Positions 1 to 7,128 of a stretch of DNA of 13,129 nt are shown here, piece after piece. Below the pieces are notes generated by a model. It did not search any database. It saw only the letters and a list, made by a program, of their open reading frames with translations, and was not told where the DNA came from. The position numbers were made by a program, and so were the translations under genes. The DNA comes from an uncultured Gemmatimonadota bacterium. GTDB lineage: Bacteria > Gemmatimonadota > Gemmatimonadetes > Gemmatimonadales > GWC2-71-9. The number at the start of each line of letters is the position of its first letter. The stretch's first letter is position 1. The stretch lies in contig CAMLLJ010000062.1 of assembly GCA_946480845.1 (NCBI GenBank), positions 1 to 13,129 on the forward strand, in the 5' to 3' direction.

Positions 1-2378
1 AGCGCGGCTTCGTGCGCGTGCGCGTGGACGGCACGACCTACGACCTCGCCGAGGTCCCGGCGCTCAACCGTCGCCAGAACCACGACATCGCGCTGGTGGT
101 CGACCGCCTCACGGTCCGCCCCCTTGACCGCTCCCGCCTCAACGACTCCATCGAGACCGCCCTGAAGGAAGCGGACGGCACCGTCGAGGTGGTACGCCAC
201 CCGACCGCCCCGACCGTCCGGACCGTCCCGACCGTCCCGACCGTCCCGACTTCCGTCCTCTTCTCCGAGCGCTTCGCCTGCCCCGTCTGCGGCCTCTCGC
301 TCCCCGAGCTCGAGCCGCGGCAGTTCTCCTTCAATTCGCCCTTCGGCGTCTGCCCCGACTGCCATGGGCTCGGCACCCGCAAGGAAGTCAACGTGGAGCT
401 GGTGCTCGGCGACCCGAGCATCTCGATCCTCGAAGGCGTCGTGCTCCCCTGGGGGGAGCCATCCGGCTACCTGCGGAAGGTGGTCCTGCCCGCGCTGGCG
501 AAGGCGTTCCGTTTCGATCCCGCCGCGCCCTGGGCGGCGCACAGCGAGGCGGCGAAGAAGGCGCTGCTCTACGGCGGCGCCGGGAAGTTCCGCTTCGGCG
601 AGAGCGGCAAGTCGAAGGATGCGTACGAGACGGAGTGGGAAGGGATCCTCCGCAACGTCGAGCAGCGCTACCGCGAATCGACCAGTGACGCGGTGCGCGG
701 GGCGCTCGAGGGGTACATGATCGAGTCGGCCTGCCAGTCGTGCGGCGGCCGGCGGCTCAAGCCGGAGTCGCTCGCGGTGCTGGTGAGCGGCCGGAGCATC
801 GGCGACGTCGTGGACCTCCCGGTCGAGCGCGCCGGCGAGTTCTTCGACGCCATCCCGCTCCGCGCCCCCGGCGTTCCCGACGGGCTCGATCCCGACATCG
901 CGGGGCCGATCCTCAAGGAGGTCTCCGACCGCCTCCGCTTCCTCAAGGACGTCGGGCTGGGCTACCTGACGCTGGGCCGGGGCGCCGCCTCGCTCTCGGG
1001 CGGCGAGATGCAGCGCATCCGGCTGGCGACCCAGATCGGCTCGCGGCTGGTCGGCGTGCTCTACATCCTGGACGAGCCCAGCATCGGGCTGCACCAGCGG
1101 GACAACGAGCGCCTGCTCGGCACGTTGCGCGGGCTGCGCGACCTCGGCAACACGGTGATAGTGGTCGAGCACGACGAGGACACCATCCGCGCCGCCGATC
1201 ACCTCATCGACCTCGGTCCCCGGGCCGGCCGGCTGGGCGGCGAGGTCGTGGCCGAGGGCGATCTGGACCAGGTCCTCGCGGCGCCGGACTCGCTCACGGC
1301 GCGCTACCTCCGCGGCGAGCTTCGGGTGCCGGTGCCGGCCCCGCGCCGGCCGGTCAAGGCCGGGAAGCGGCTTCGCGTGGTCGGCGCGCGCGCCAACAAC
1401 CTGCGCGACCTCACCGTGGACTTCCCGCTCGGCGTCTTCACCGCCGTCACCGGCGTCTCCGGCTCGGGCAAGTCCACGCTCATCACCGACATCCTGTACC
1501 AGGCGCTGGCCCGCCACTTCTACCGCGCGCGGCTGGTGCCCGGCGCGCACACGCGGATCGAGGGCCTCGACCAGCTCGACAAGGTCATCGACATCGACCA
1601 GAGCCCGATCGGCCGCACGCCGCGCTCCAACCCCGCTACCTATACCGGCCTCTTCACGCCGATCCGGGAGCTGTTCACCCAGCTCCCGGAGGCGAAGATG
1701 CGCGGCTACGGGCCGGGCCGCTTCTCCTTCAATGTGAAGGGCGGCCGCTGCGAGGCGTGCCAGGGCGACGGGCTGGTCAAGATCGAGATGCACTTCCTGC
1801 CCGACGTCTACGTCCCCTGCGAGGTCTGCAAGGGCCGCCGCTACAACCGCGAGACGCTCGAGGTCCGCTACAAGGGGCGGAGCATCGCCGACGTCCTCGA
1901 CCTCACCGTGGCCGATGGGCTCGAGTTCTTCTCCGCCCAGCGCCGCATCGCGGAGAAACTGGAGCTGCTCAACGACGTAGGGCTCGGGTACATCCACCTG
2001 GGGCAGGCGGCCACCACGCTTTCGGGCGGTGAGGCCCAGCGGGTCAAGCTGGCCACCGAGCTGTCCAAGCGTGATACCGGCCGGACCCTGTACATCCTCG
2101 ACGAGCCCACCACCGGTCTCCACTTCGAGGATGTGCGCCTGCTGCTCGAGGTGCTGCACCGGCTGGTGGACAAGGGCAACAGCGTCGTGGTCATCGAGCA
2201 CAATCTCGACGTCATCAAGACGGCGGACTGGATCGTCGACCTGGGGCCCGAAGGGGGAGACCGGGGCGGGCTGGTGGTCGCGCAGGGCACGCCCGAGCAG
2301 GTGGCGCGCTCGGAAGCGAGCCATACCGGCGCCTTCCTCCGCCGCGCCCTCGACCCTTCCGCCCTCAGTCCGGTCTGA
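1..2378 (+). CDS. uvrA: UvrABC excinuclease subunit A (partial, 5' end outside window)
   Basis: UvrA is the damage-sensing ABC ATPase of nucleotide excision repair; it loads UvrB at lesions in the cytoplasm. The reading frame is open from the window edge (RGFVRVRVDG..., as in mid-UvrA), so about 150-200 N-terminal residues including the first Walker A are missing. Numbering from position 12: zinc pairs C90/C93 and C114/C117, CxxC at 241/244, first ABC signature LSGGE with S at 329 followed by Walker B YILDEPSIGLHQ, second Walker A GVSGSGKS at 481-488, third zinc site C580/C583 and C603/C606, second LSGGEAQR with S at 671, then YILDEPTTGLHFED and an H-loop. All catalytic parts present here look intact. 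A proline/threonine-rich nine-base repeat is inserted just before the first zinc site. The dipeptidyl peptidase gene follows after a short gap. Confidence 0.97.
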   Translation, partial: RGFVRVRVDGTTYDLAEVPALNRRQNHDIALVVDRLTVRPLDRSRLNDSIETALKEADGTVEVVRHPTAPTVRTVPTVPTVPTSVLFSERFACPVCGLSLPELEPRQFSFNSPFGVCPDCHGLGTRKEVNVELVLGDPSISILEGVVLPWGEPSGYLRKVVLPALAKAFRFDPAAPWAAHSEAAKKALLYGGAGKFRFGESGKSKDAYETEWEGILRNVEQRYRESTSDAVRGALEGYMIESACQSCGGRRLKPESLAVLVSGRSIGDVVDLPVERAGEFFDAIPLRAPGVPDGLDPDIAGPILKEVSDRLRFLKDVGLGYLTLGRGAASLSGGEMQRIRLATQIGSRLVGVLYILDEPSIGLHQRDNERLLGTLRGLRDLGNTVIVVEHDEDTIRAADHLIDLGPRAGRLGGEVVAEGDLDQVLAAPDSLTARYLRGELRVPVPAPRRPVKAGKRLRVVGARANNLRDLTVDFPLGVFTAVTGVSGSGKSTLITDILYQALARHFYRARLVPGAHTRIEGLDQLDKVIDIDQSPIGRTPRSNPATYTGLFTPIRELFTQLPEAKMRGYGPGRFSFNVKGGRCEACQGDGLVKIEMHFLPDVYVPCEVCKGRRYNRETLEVRYKGRSIADVLDLTVADGLEFFSAQRRIAEKLELLNDVGLGYIHLGQAATTLSGGEAQRVKLATELSKRDTGRTLYILDEPTTGLHFEDVRLLLEVLHRLVDKGNSVVVIEHNLDVIKTADWIVDLGPEGGDRGGLVVAQGTPEQVARSEASHTGAFLRRALDPSALSPV
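201..254 (+). repeat. 9-bp tandem repeat inside uvrA
   Basis: About six copies of a nine-base unit (consensus ccgaccgtc) lie end to end at 201-254. The unit is in frame and codes for PTA-PTV-RTV-PTV-PTV-PTS. It sits in the loop between the ATPase/UvrB-contact region and the first zinc site (CPVC at 279-290). Because the unit is a multiple of three, copy number can change without breaking the gene. The last copy is degenerate. Confidence 0.9.
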
Positions 2379-2380
2379 GG

Positions 2381-2386
2381 TATGCT
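2381..2386 (+). promoter_or_regulatory. Possible -10 element for the S9 peptidase gene
   Basis: TATGCT lies immediately after the uvrA stop codon. Only a poor -35 (TTCCGC at 2357-2362, 18-bp spacer) is visible. If used, transcription would begin near 2392, downstream of the ATG at 2387, which favours the later start codons at 2426 or 2432 for the peptidase. Confidence 0.3.
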
Positions 2387-2425
2387 ATGTTGACGCGCAG
2401 CACCGCACCTTCGCCCTCTCCCGTG

Positions 2426-4717
2426 ATGCCCATGAGACTCCACGCCGCCGCCGTCCTCGCCCTCCTCGCTGCCGCCCCGCTCGCCGCGCAGTCTGCGCCC
2501 GCCGGGGCCGCCGCCCAGCCCGCCGTCGCCGATTCGTCGCTGCTCACGGTGCGGCGGATCTACGCTTCACCGGAGTTCTCCAGCGAGAACTTCGGGCCCG
2601 CCCGGTGGCTCGAGGGCGGCCGCGCCTATACCACCGTGGAGCGCGTGGCGGGCGGGCGGGGCAGGGAGATCGTGCGCTACGAAACGCAGAGCGGGGCACG
2701 GCAGGTGATGATTTCCGCGGCCCAGCTCACGCCGCCGGGCGACACGATGCCGCTGGCGATCGACGACTACTCCTGGTCGCCCGACGGCAACATGCTGCTG
2801 GTCTTCACCAACTCGCAGCCGGTCTGGCGCACCAACAGCCGCGGCGACTACTGGGTGCTCGACCGGCGCTCCGGGCCGATCCGCAAGCTGGGCGGCGCCG
2901 ACGCGAAGGAATCCACGCTGATGTTCGCCAAGTTCTCGCCCGACGGCCGCAAGGTCGGCTACGTGCGCGAGAACAACCTCTACGTCGAGGACCTGGCGGG
3001 CGGCAGCATCGCGCAGCTCACGAAGGACGGGTCGCGGACGGTGATCAACGGCACCTTCGACTGGGTGTACGAGGAGGAGCTCGGGCTGCGCGACGGCTGG
3101 CGCTGGAGCCCCGACAGCCGGCGCATCGCCTACTGGCAGCTCGTTGCCGACAGCGTGCGTGACTTCACCCTCATCAATTACACCGATTCCCTCTACCCGG
3201 TCGTGACGCCCGTCCAGTATCCCAAGGCGGGCGAGTCGAACTCGGCCGCGCGCATCGGCGTGGTGCCGGCCGAGGCGGGGGAGACCCGCTGGCTCGCGAT
3301 CGAGGGCGACCCGCGCAACAACTACCTCGCGCGCATGGAGTGGGCCGCCAACTCGGACGAGGTGGTGGTGCAGCGGATGAACCGCCTGCAGAACACCCTC
3401 GATCTGATCCTCGGCGACGCGCGCACCGGGGCCGTCCGGACCATCCTCACCGAGCGCGACAGCGCCTGGGTCGAGGTGGTGGACGACTTCCATTGGGTGA
3501 ACGACGGCAAGGACTTCACCTGGGTGAGCGAGCGGAGCGGCTGGACCCACGTCTACCTGGTGAGCCGCGACGGCAGGACCGTGCGGCCGCTCACCAGCGG
3601 CAACTTCGACGTGCTCAACGTCATCGGCCTCGACGAGGATGCGCGCTACCTCTACTACATCGCCTCGCCCGAGAACCCGACGCAGCGCTACCTGTACCGC
3701 GTGCGCACCACCCGGGGGTCCAGGCCTGAGCGGGTGACGCCGGCGGGCCAGGCCGGCACGCACAACTACAACGTCGCGCCCAACCAGGCTTTTGCCTTCC
3801 ATACCTGGTCGAAGTTCGGCACCCCTCCGACCTCCGAAGTGGTCGCGCTCCCGACCCACCGGGCGGTGCGCCCGCTGGTCGAGAACCGGACCCTGCTCAG
3901 CCGGGTGGCGAAGCTCAAGCGGGGACCGGCCGAGTTCATGAAGGTGGACATCGGCGACGGCATCTCGCTCAACGCCTACGTGATGAAGCCGCCGGGGTTC
4001 GATCCCGCACGCAAGTACCCGATCCTCTTCCAGGTGTACGGCGGGCCGGGCTCGCAGACGGTCCTCGACGCCTGGGGCGGCCAGCAGTACCTCTGGCACG
4101 TGCTGCTCACCCAGCAGGGCTACCTGGTCGCGAGCGTGGACAACCGCGGCACCGGCGCGCGCGGCCGCGACTGGCGCAAGATCGTCTACGGGAAGCTCGG
4201 CGTCATCGAGACGAAGGACCAGGCGGCGGCGGCGCGCGCGATGTCACGCCTGGGGTGGGTGGATTCCTCGCGGGTGGGGATCTGGGGGTGGAGCTACGGC
4301 GGGTTCATGAGCCTGAACGCGCTGTTCCAGGCGCCCGACGTCTACAGCACGGCGGTTGCCGTGGCGCCGGTGACCCACTGGCGCTACTACGACAACATCT
4401 ATACCGAGCGGTACAACGGCCTCCCCCAGGACAACAAGGACGGGTACGACAAGGGGTCGCCGCTCACCTACGTGGACCAGATGAAGGGCAAGCTGCTGGT
4501 GGTCCATGGCAGCGGCGACGACAACGTGCACTACCAGAACAGCGAGGCGCTCGTCAACGCGCTGGTGCAGGCCAACAAGCCGTTCGACATGATGGAATAT
4601 CCCAATCGGAACCACGGGATCTTCGGGGGGAACACGCGGCTGCACCTGTTCGAGCTGCTCACCAGGTACCTCAATACCAACCTTGGCGGGCCCGGCCTGC
4701 AGACGCTGGTGTTCTGA
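2426..4717 (+). CDS. Exported S9-family dipeptidyl peptidase (DPP-IV type)
   Basis: A serine exopeptidase that should release N-terminal dipeptides from peptides outside the cytoplasmic membrane. ATG 2426 (or 2432) gives a compact signal peptide: Met-Arg, then an Ala/Leu core ending near LAAQ. The open frame also reaches ATG 2387, but that adds a Pro/Ser-rich leader before the signal. Numbered from 2426, a seven- or eight-bladed propeller occupies roughly residues 45-500 and carries DWVYEEELG (Glu 216-218), the double-Glu signature that binds the substrate amino terminus in DPP-IV. The alpha/beta-hydrolase domain follows, with YGGPGSQ as the oxyanion-loop region, nucleophile Ser623 in GWSYGG, Asp698 in GDDNVH and His730 in NRNHG. 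The length of 763 residues is typical for the family. No partner gene is evident nearby, so a role in peptide scavenging is inferred. The exact start is uncertain. Confidence 0.93.
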   Translation: MPMRLHAAAVLALLAAAPLAAQSAPAGAAAQPAVADSSLLTVRRIYASPEFSSENFGPARWLEGGRAYTTVERVAGGRGREIVRYETQSGARQVMISAAQLTPPGDTMPLAIDDYSWSPDGNMLLVFTNSQPVWRTNSRGDYWVLDRRSGPIRKLGGADAKESTLMFAKFSPDGRKVGYVRENNLYVEDLAGGSIAQLTKDGSRTVINGTFDWVYEEELGLRDGWRWSPDSRRIAYWQLVADSVRDFTLINYTDSLYPVVTPVQYPKAGESNSAARIGVVPAEAGETRWLAIEGDPRNNYLARMEWAANSDEVVVQRMNRLQNTLDLILGDARTGAVRTILTERDSAWVEVVDDFHWVNDGKDFTWVSERSGWTHVYLVSRDGRTVRPLTSGNFDVLNVIGLDEDARYLYYIASPENPTQRYLYRVRTTRGSRPERVTPAGQAGTHNYNVAPNQAFAFHTWSKFGTPPTSEVVALPTHRAVRPLVENRTLLSRVAKLKRGPAEFMKVDIGDGISLNAYVMKPPGFDPARKYPILFQVYGGPGSQTVLDAWGGQQYLWHVLLTQQGYLVASVDNRGTGARGRDWRKIVYGKLGVIETKDQAAAARAMSRLGWVDSSRVGIWGWSYGGFMSLNALFQAPDVYSTAVAVAPVTHWRYYDNIYTERYNGLPQDNKDGYDKGSPLTYVDQMKGKLLVVHGSGDDNVHYQNSEALVNALVQANKPFDMMEYPNRNHGIFGGNTRLHLFELLTRYLNTNLGGPGLQTLVF

Positions 4718-4728
4718 GGGCCGCTCCC

Positions 4729-4734
4729 TAGATT
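4729..4734 (+). promoter_or_regulatory. Possible -10 element (TAGATT)
   Basis: TAGATT lies 12 bp after the peptidase stop and 27 bp before the ATG of the 71-residue gene, a plausible spacing. No good -35 is visible (CTGGTG at 17 bp). It is listed mainly because similar TAnnnT hexamers recur at other gene heads in the window. Confidence 0.25.
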
Positions 4735-4761
4735 GGCAGGTACCCCTCGACGGAGGACGCC

Positions 4762-4977
4762 ATGCGATACGAAGAGATCGTGTCCCTGCTTGGCTACGCC
4801 GGCGACCACGAGCAGGCGGTCCGGATCGTCACGAGCGACAAGGCCGAGGTGGTGGGGGTGCCCACCACCGTGGACACGCACGTGGCCGCTCACGAGGTCT
4901 ACCTGAGGCCCCAGGGCCTGGACGACACCGAGATCGCCGTCTCCCTTGGCGAGATCGCCACGGTGGAGCTCGTCTGA
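4762..4977 (+). CDS. Small hypothetical protein, 71 aa
   Basis: I do not recognise this family. The start is supported by a good ribosome-binding site (CGGAGGA, 4751-4757) 4 bases before the ATG, and codon use is G/C-ending like its neighbours, so the gene is probably real. The protein is acidic, with a short N-terminal helix (RYEEIVSLLGYAG) followed by alternating hydrophobic stretches: VRIVT, AEVVGVPTTVD, HEVYLRP, TEIAVSLGEIATVEL. This pattern suggests a small beta-barrel or Sm-like fold, which is inference only. There is no signal peptide or membrane segment, so it is likely cytoplasmic. It lies alone between the peptidase gene and the array of small membrane proteins, 72 bp upstream of the latter. 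It may be a monocistron or part of the following unit. Confidence 0.75.
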   Translation: MRYEEIVSLLGYAGDHEQAVRIVTSDKAEVVGVPTTVDTHVAAHEVYLRPQGLDDTEIAVSLGEIATVELV

Positions 4978-5023
4978 CCCGGGGCTACCTCGAATCCGCA
5001 GGATGTCCCGATGTGAAACATTG

Positions 5024-5037
5024 CGGGCCCGGGCCCG
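5024..5037. promoter_or_regulatory. 14-bp perfect palindrome upstream of the ten-gene operon
   Basis: CGGGCCCGGGCCCG is a perfect palindrome directly abutting the candidate -10 TAGGCT (5038-5043), so it would lie in the -35/-10 spacer. It could be an operator for a dimeric regulator. It could also be a weak hairpin (5-bp stem, CCGG loop) ending transcription of the small gene at 4762-4977, but no T-run follows. In a G+C-rich genome such a palindrome may also arise by chance. Confidence 0.35.
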
Positions 5038-5043
5038 TAGGCT
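5038..5043 (+). promoter_or_regulatory. Possible -10 element heading the coiled-coil/pspA operon
   Basis: TAGGCT ends 6 bp before the ATG at 5050, and GAAACA (5015-5020) lies 17 bp upstream as a half-matching -35. A transcript from here would begin at or next to the start codon, i.e. be leaderless. That fits the absence of a ribosome-binding site before 5050. No sigma-54 (-24/-12) signature is seen. Confidence 0.35.
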
Positions 5044-5049
5044 TTCCAC

Positions 5050-5316
5050 ATGGGACCTGAAGTCGTTGCCCCCGTCGCCTTTTTCAGCACCGTGACGATC
5101 ATCGTCATCGCACGGAGCCAGATCGGGCGCGCCATCGCCGACCGGATCCGCGGTGGGGCGGCGCGCGATCCGGAGCTCCTGGCGGAAGTGGACGGACTTC
5201 GGGCGGAACTCGACGCCGTACGTCAGGACGTTGCCGAAGTCCAGGAGCGGCTTGACTTTGCGGAGCGGCTGCTGGCTCGGCCGGCGGCCGGAGCCATTGG
5301 TCCGGAGATCCGCTGA
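5050..5316 (+). CDS. Small membrane coiled-coil protein 1 (PspB-like array), 88 aa
   Basis: First of eight adjacent paralogues. Residues 5-21 form a hydrophobic membrane segment with almost no preceding tail; IGRAIADRIRGG (25-36) gives a positive juxtamembrane patch, so the C-terminus should be cytoplasmic. Residues about 42-76 are a heptad-patterned helix ending in the family motif QERLDFAERLLA, with a 12-residue tail after it. Architecture and motif recall the phage-shock protein PspB (membrane helix plus C-terminal leucine zipper, ERI..LE.IL), but this is a resemblance by eye. No ribosome-binding site is visible before the ATG; a leaderless message is possible. The stop TGA shares its A with the next ATG. 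Molecular function is unknown; membrane recruitment of PspA, coded at the operon end, is inferred. Confidence 0.87.
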   Translation: MGPEVVAPVAFFSTVTIIVIARSQIGRAIADRIRGGAARDPELLAEVDGLRAELDAVRQDVAEVQERLDFAERLLARPAAGAIGPEIR

Positions 5317-5567
5317 TGGAAGGAGTCTTCGCGGTCCTTTTCATTTTCGGCGGAGCATCGGCCATCGGGTTCTCCTTCACCCCGATGGGCCGGGCCATCG
5401 CTGACCGGATCCGCCACGGCGCCGTGCCGGCCGCGATGGAACCGGACCCGGCGGTATACGAGGAGCTGGAGCACATCCGCCAGGAAATGTCCGAGCTGCA
5501 GGAGCGCGTCGACTTCGCGGAGCGGCTGCTCGCCGACCGCGCCGCCCCGCGCGAGCTGGGGAGCTGA
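5316..5567 (+). CDS. Small membrane coiled-coil protein 2 (PspB-like array), 83 aa
   Basis: Second paralogue, overlapping the first by one base (TGATG), with GGAG about 9 bases upstream. Residues 3-21 are a Gly/Phe-rich membrane segment, then PMGRAIADRIRHGA (23-36), nearly the same patch as in protein 1, making these two the closest pair at this site. A heptad region with VYEELEHIRQEMSELQ leads into ERVDFAERLLA (63-73) and a 10-residue tail. The shared GRAIADRIR patch suggests a recent common duplication of genes 1 and 2. The function is unknown; a cytoplasmic coiled coil held at the inner membrane is the likely arrangement. Confidence 0.88.
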   Translation: MEGVFAVLFIFGGASAIGFSFTPMGRAIADRIRHGAVPAAMEPDPAVYEELEHIRQEMSELQERVDFAERLLADRAAPRELGS

Positions 5568-5569
5568 GC

Positions 5570-5848
5570 GTGAATCCGGACATCCTGGAGTTCATGGCGG
5601 TGGTGGCGACGGTGGCCACGGTGGGACTGGGCGGCTATACGGCCATCCGGGTGCTCAACATCAAGCTCAGGCGCATGGAAGGAAGAGGCGCCGCCGGGCA
5701 TGAGGACGAGCTCGACGACCTGCGAGCGCGAGTGGAGCAGCTCGAGTCGGAGCGCGGCCATCTGCTCGAGCTCGAGGAACGCGTGGACTTTACCGAACGC
5801 GTGCTCGCGGCGGAGGGCCAGGCCCGCAGGCTGGAGGCGTCGCCATGA
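5570..5848 (+). CDS. Small membrane coiled-coil protein 3 (PspB-like array), 92 aa
   Basis: Third paralogue, beginning with GTG 2 nt after the previous stop and preceded by GGGAG (5558-5562). Residues 8-26 form a Val/Ala/Gly membrane segment; the basic patch is IRVLNIKLRRMEG, diverged from the ARAIARR form of its neighbours. The coiled coil (about 43-80) is Glu-rich and ends in ERVDFTERVLA (70-80), the most altered copy of the motif (Ala to Thr and Leu to Val). Its stop overlaps the next start (ATGA). Domain order and length match the other members, so it belongs to the same family despite the sequence drift. Confidence 0.87.
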   Translation: MNPDILEFMAVVATVATVGLGGYTAIRVLNIKLRRMEGRGAAGHEDELDDLRARVEQLESERGHLLELEERVDFTERVLAAEGQARRLEASP

Positions 5849-6225
5849 TGATCCAGGAGCAGATTCCGACGATCCCGCCGATCCCGGATCCGCCGCCCGT
5901 CGTCATCCACGACATCGGCGTGGCCAGCGGGGGCGTGGTGACCGAGGAAGTCCTCTTCGCCATCGTGGTGATCTGCATCCTGATCGGCGCCGTCTTCATC
6001 CTCGGTCCGATCGCGAGGGCGATCGCGCGGCGGCTCGAGGGGCGCGGCGGCGACGCCGCCCTGCAGGAGGAGCTGGCCGGGCTGCGCGACCGGATGGGCG
6101 AGGTGGACCACCTCCGCGAGCGGATGCTCGAGCTGGAAGAGCGCGTGGACTTTGCGGAGCGCCTGCTGGCGCGCCCCGCCGATGCGCGGGCGGCCATGCT
6201 GCCCGGACCGGAGCACGACCGATGA
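5845..6225 (+). CDS. Small membrane coiled-coil protein 4 (PspB-like array), 126 aa
   Basis: Fourth paralogue and the longest member. It has an extra N-terminal proline-rich stretch (IPTIPPIPDPPP, 7-18) that should lie outside the cytoplasm, then a strongly hydrophobic segment at 36-54, then GPIARAIARRLEG (54-66) and a coiled coil ending in ERVDFAERLLA (99-109). A 17-residue Pro/Ala tail follows. Start: ATG 5845 overlaps the previous stop by 4 nt; ATG 5848 is an alternative one codon later. A GGAGG lies upstream (5833-5837). The proline-rich extension and the ARAIARRLEG patch are both shared with protein 6, suggesting these two are sisters. The end overlaps the next gene as ATGA. Confidence 0.88.
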   Translation: MMIQEQIPTIPPIPDPPPVVIHDIGVASGGVVTEEVLFAIVVICILIGAVFILGPIARAIARRLEGRGGDAALQEELAGLRDRMGEVDHLRERMLELEERVDFAERLLARPADARAAMLPGPEHDR

Positions 6226-6503
6226 CCGAACTCGGCGAATTCGCGATGTACCTGGCGTATGGCTTCATCGGCCTGGGATTCTTCTTCGGGCCGATCGGCG
6301 TGGCCATCGGCCGCCGCATCGGTGGCCGCCAGACGCAGCAGATGGACCCGGCCGAGCTGGCGGAGCTGCGGCAGCGGCTGGGGGAGCTGGAGGCGCAGCA
6401 GGCGCGCGTGGCCGAGCTCGAGGAGCGGGTGGACTTTGCCGAGCGGCTGCTGGCGAGCGGCGGGCCGCCGGCCCAGCTGCACCGCGAGGGCGGCGACCGC
6501 TGA
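6222..6503 (+). CDS. Small membrane coiled-coil protein 5 (PspB-like array), 93 aa
   Basis: Fifth paralogue. ATG 6222 overlaps the previous TGA by 4 nt; a GGAG lies about 8 nt upstream. Longer versions of this frame run back through gene 4, but the start here gives the family architecture. A membrane segment at 8-23 is rich in Gly and Phe, followed by GPIGVAIGRRIGG and a coiled coil (about 41-78) with AELAELRQRLGELEAQQARVAELE leading into ERVDFAERLLA (68-78). A 15-residue hydrophilic tail follows. The next gene starts in TGATG. Probably co-translated with its neighbours; the function is unknown. Confidence 0.88.
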   Translation: MTELGEFAMYLAYGFIGLGFFFGPIGVAIGRRIGGRQTQQMDPAELAELRQRLGELEAQQARVAELEERVDFAERLLASGGPPAQLHREGGDR

Positions 6504-6847
6504 TGCTCGTCCAGGACCCGCCCCTCCCGACGCCGAACCCGGACGTCTACGTCGGCTCGTTCCCCGCGCCGCCATGGGAGACGCTGCCGCCCCCGATCGT
6601 GATGCTGATCTTCTTCGCGATGCTGGCGGCCGGTGTCGCCGTCCTGTACCCGATCGTCCGCGCCATCGCGCGGCGGCTCGAGGGCAAGCACGCCGATCCT
6701 GCCCTCCGCGCTGAGGTCGAGGAGCTGCGCACCCGCCTCTACGAGCTGGAGACCCAGCAGGGCCGCATGGCCGAGATCGAGGAGCGGCTCGACTTCGCCG
6801 AGCGCCTGCTGGCACAGGGCCACGAACGCGAACGGCTGGAGCAGTGA
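6503..6847 (+). CDS. Small membrane coiled-coil protein 6 (PspB-like array), 114 aa
   Basis: Sixth paralogue, starting at the ATG in a TGATG junction. A proline-rich N-terminal section (DPPLPTPNPD at 5-14; PAPPWETLPPP at 21-31) precedes a membrane segment at 32-49, then YPIVRAIARRLEGK and a coiled coil ending in ERLDFAERLLA (94-104). The patch and the extension match protein 4. The tail is short (10 residues, charged). The proline-rich portion should face the periplasm if the positive patch is cytoplasmic. It could act as a short spacer or peptidoglycan-side contact; this is a guess from composition. Confidence 0.88.
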   Translation: MLVQDPPLPTPNPDVYVGSFPAPPWETLPPPIVMLIFFAMLAAGVAVLYPIVRAIARRLEGKHADPALRAEVEELRTRLYELETQQGRMAEIEERLDFAERLLAQGHERERLEQ

Positions 6848-7128
6848 TGGACCCCGAGCTGCCCTGGATCATCTTCGGTTCGCTCTCGATGCTCGGCCTC
6901 GGCGGCTGGCTCCTGCGGCCGCTCGTCGTCGGCCTCGGCCGCCGCCTGGAGAACAAGGGGCTCGACTCCGCGGCCCTCGCCGAGCTCGACGACCTGCGTG
7001 GCCGGGTGCGCGAGCTCGACGGCGTGCAGCACCGGGTCGCGGAGCTGGAGGAGCGCCTTGATTTCGCCGAGCGGCTGCTGGCCGCCGGCTCGCCCGATCC
7101 GGCGCGGCTCGAGGGAGGCCGCTCGTGA
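6847..7128 (+). CDS. Small membrane coiled-coil protein 7 (PspB-like array), 93 aa
   Basis: Seventh paralogue. I chose ATG 6847 in the TGATG junction, as for genes 2 and 6; a GTG one codon earlier (6844) is also in frame. A GGAG lies about 6 nt upstream. Residues 7-23 are a Gly/Leu-rich membrane segment, followed by RPLVVGLGRRLENKG, a diverged basic patch. The coiled coil (about 38-79) contains LAELDDLRGRVRELDGVQ and ends in ERLDFAERLLA (69-79), with a 14-residue tail. The stop overlaps the next GTG start by 4 nt (GTGA). Confidence 0.88.
   Translation: MDPELPWIIFGSLSMLGLGGWLLRPLVVGLGRRLENKGLDSAALAELDDLRGRVRELDGVQHRVAELEERLDFAERLLAAGSPDPARLEGGRS

Noticed and set aside
201..254. CRISPR-like short repeats
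   Set aside because: Units are nine bases with no spacers and are in frame within uvrA; this is a minisatellite.
740..2032. A 430-residue Arg/Pro-rich plus-strand frame within uvrA
   Set aside because: It overlaps intact ABC signature, Walker and zinc motifs of UvrA in another frame; its composition is non-natural.
2387..2425. A longer N-terminus for the S9 peptidase from ATG 2387
   Set aside because: It would place a Ser/Pro-rich 13-residue leader before an otherwise standard signal peptide and would lie before the start point expected from TATGCT. It remains possible but less likely.
2567..4099. A 510-residue open frame on the minus strand inside the S9 peptidase gene
   Set aside because: It is rich in His, Arg, Val and Pro with no domain pattern, and it mirrors the plus-strand codons of a gene with a complete catalytic triad. 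It is a shadow frame due to high G+C.
4978..5049. A sigma-54 promoter, as in the enterobacterial psp operon
   Set aside because: TTGCG at 5021 could be a -12 box, but no GG doublet lies at the required distance upstream.
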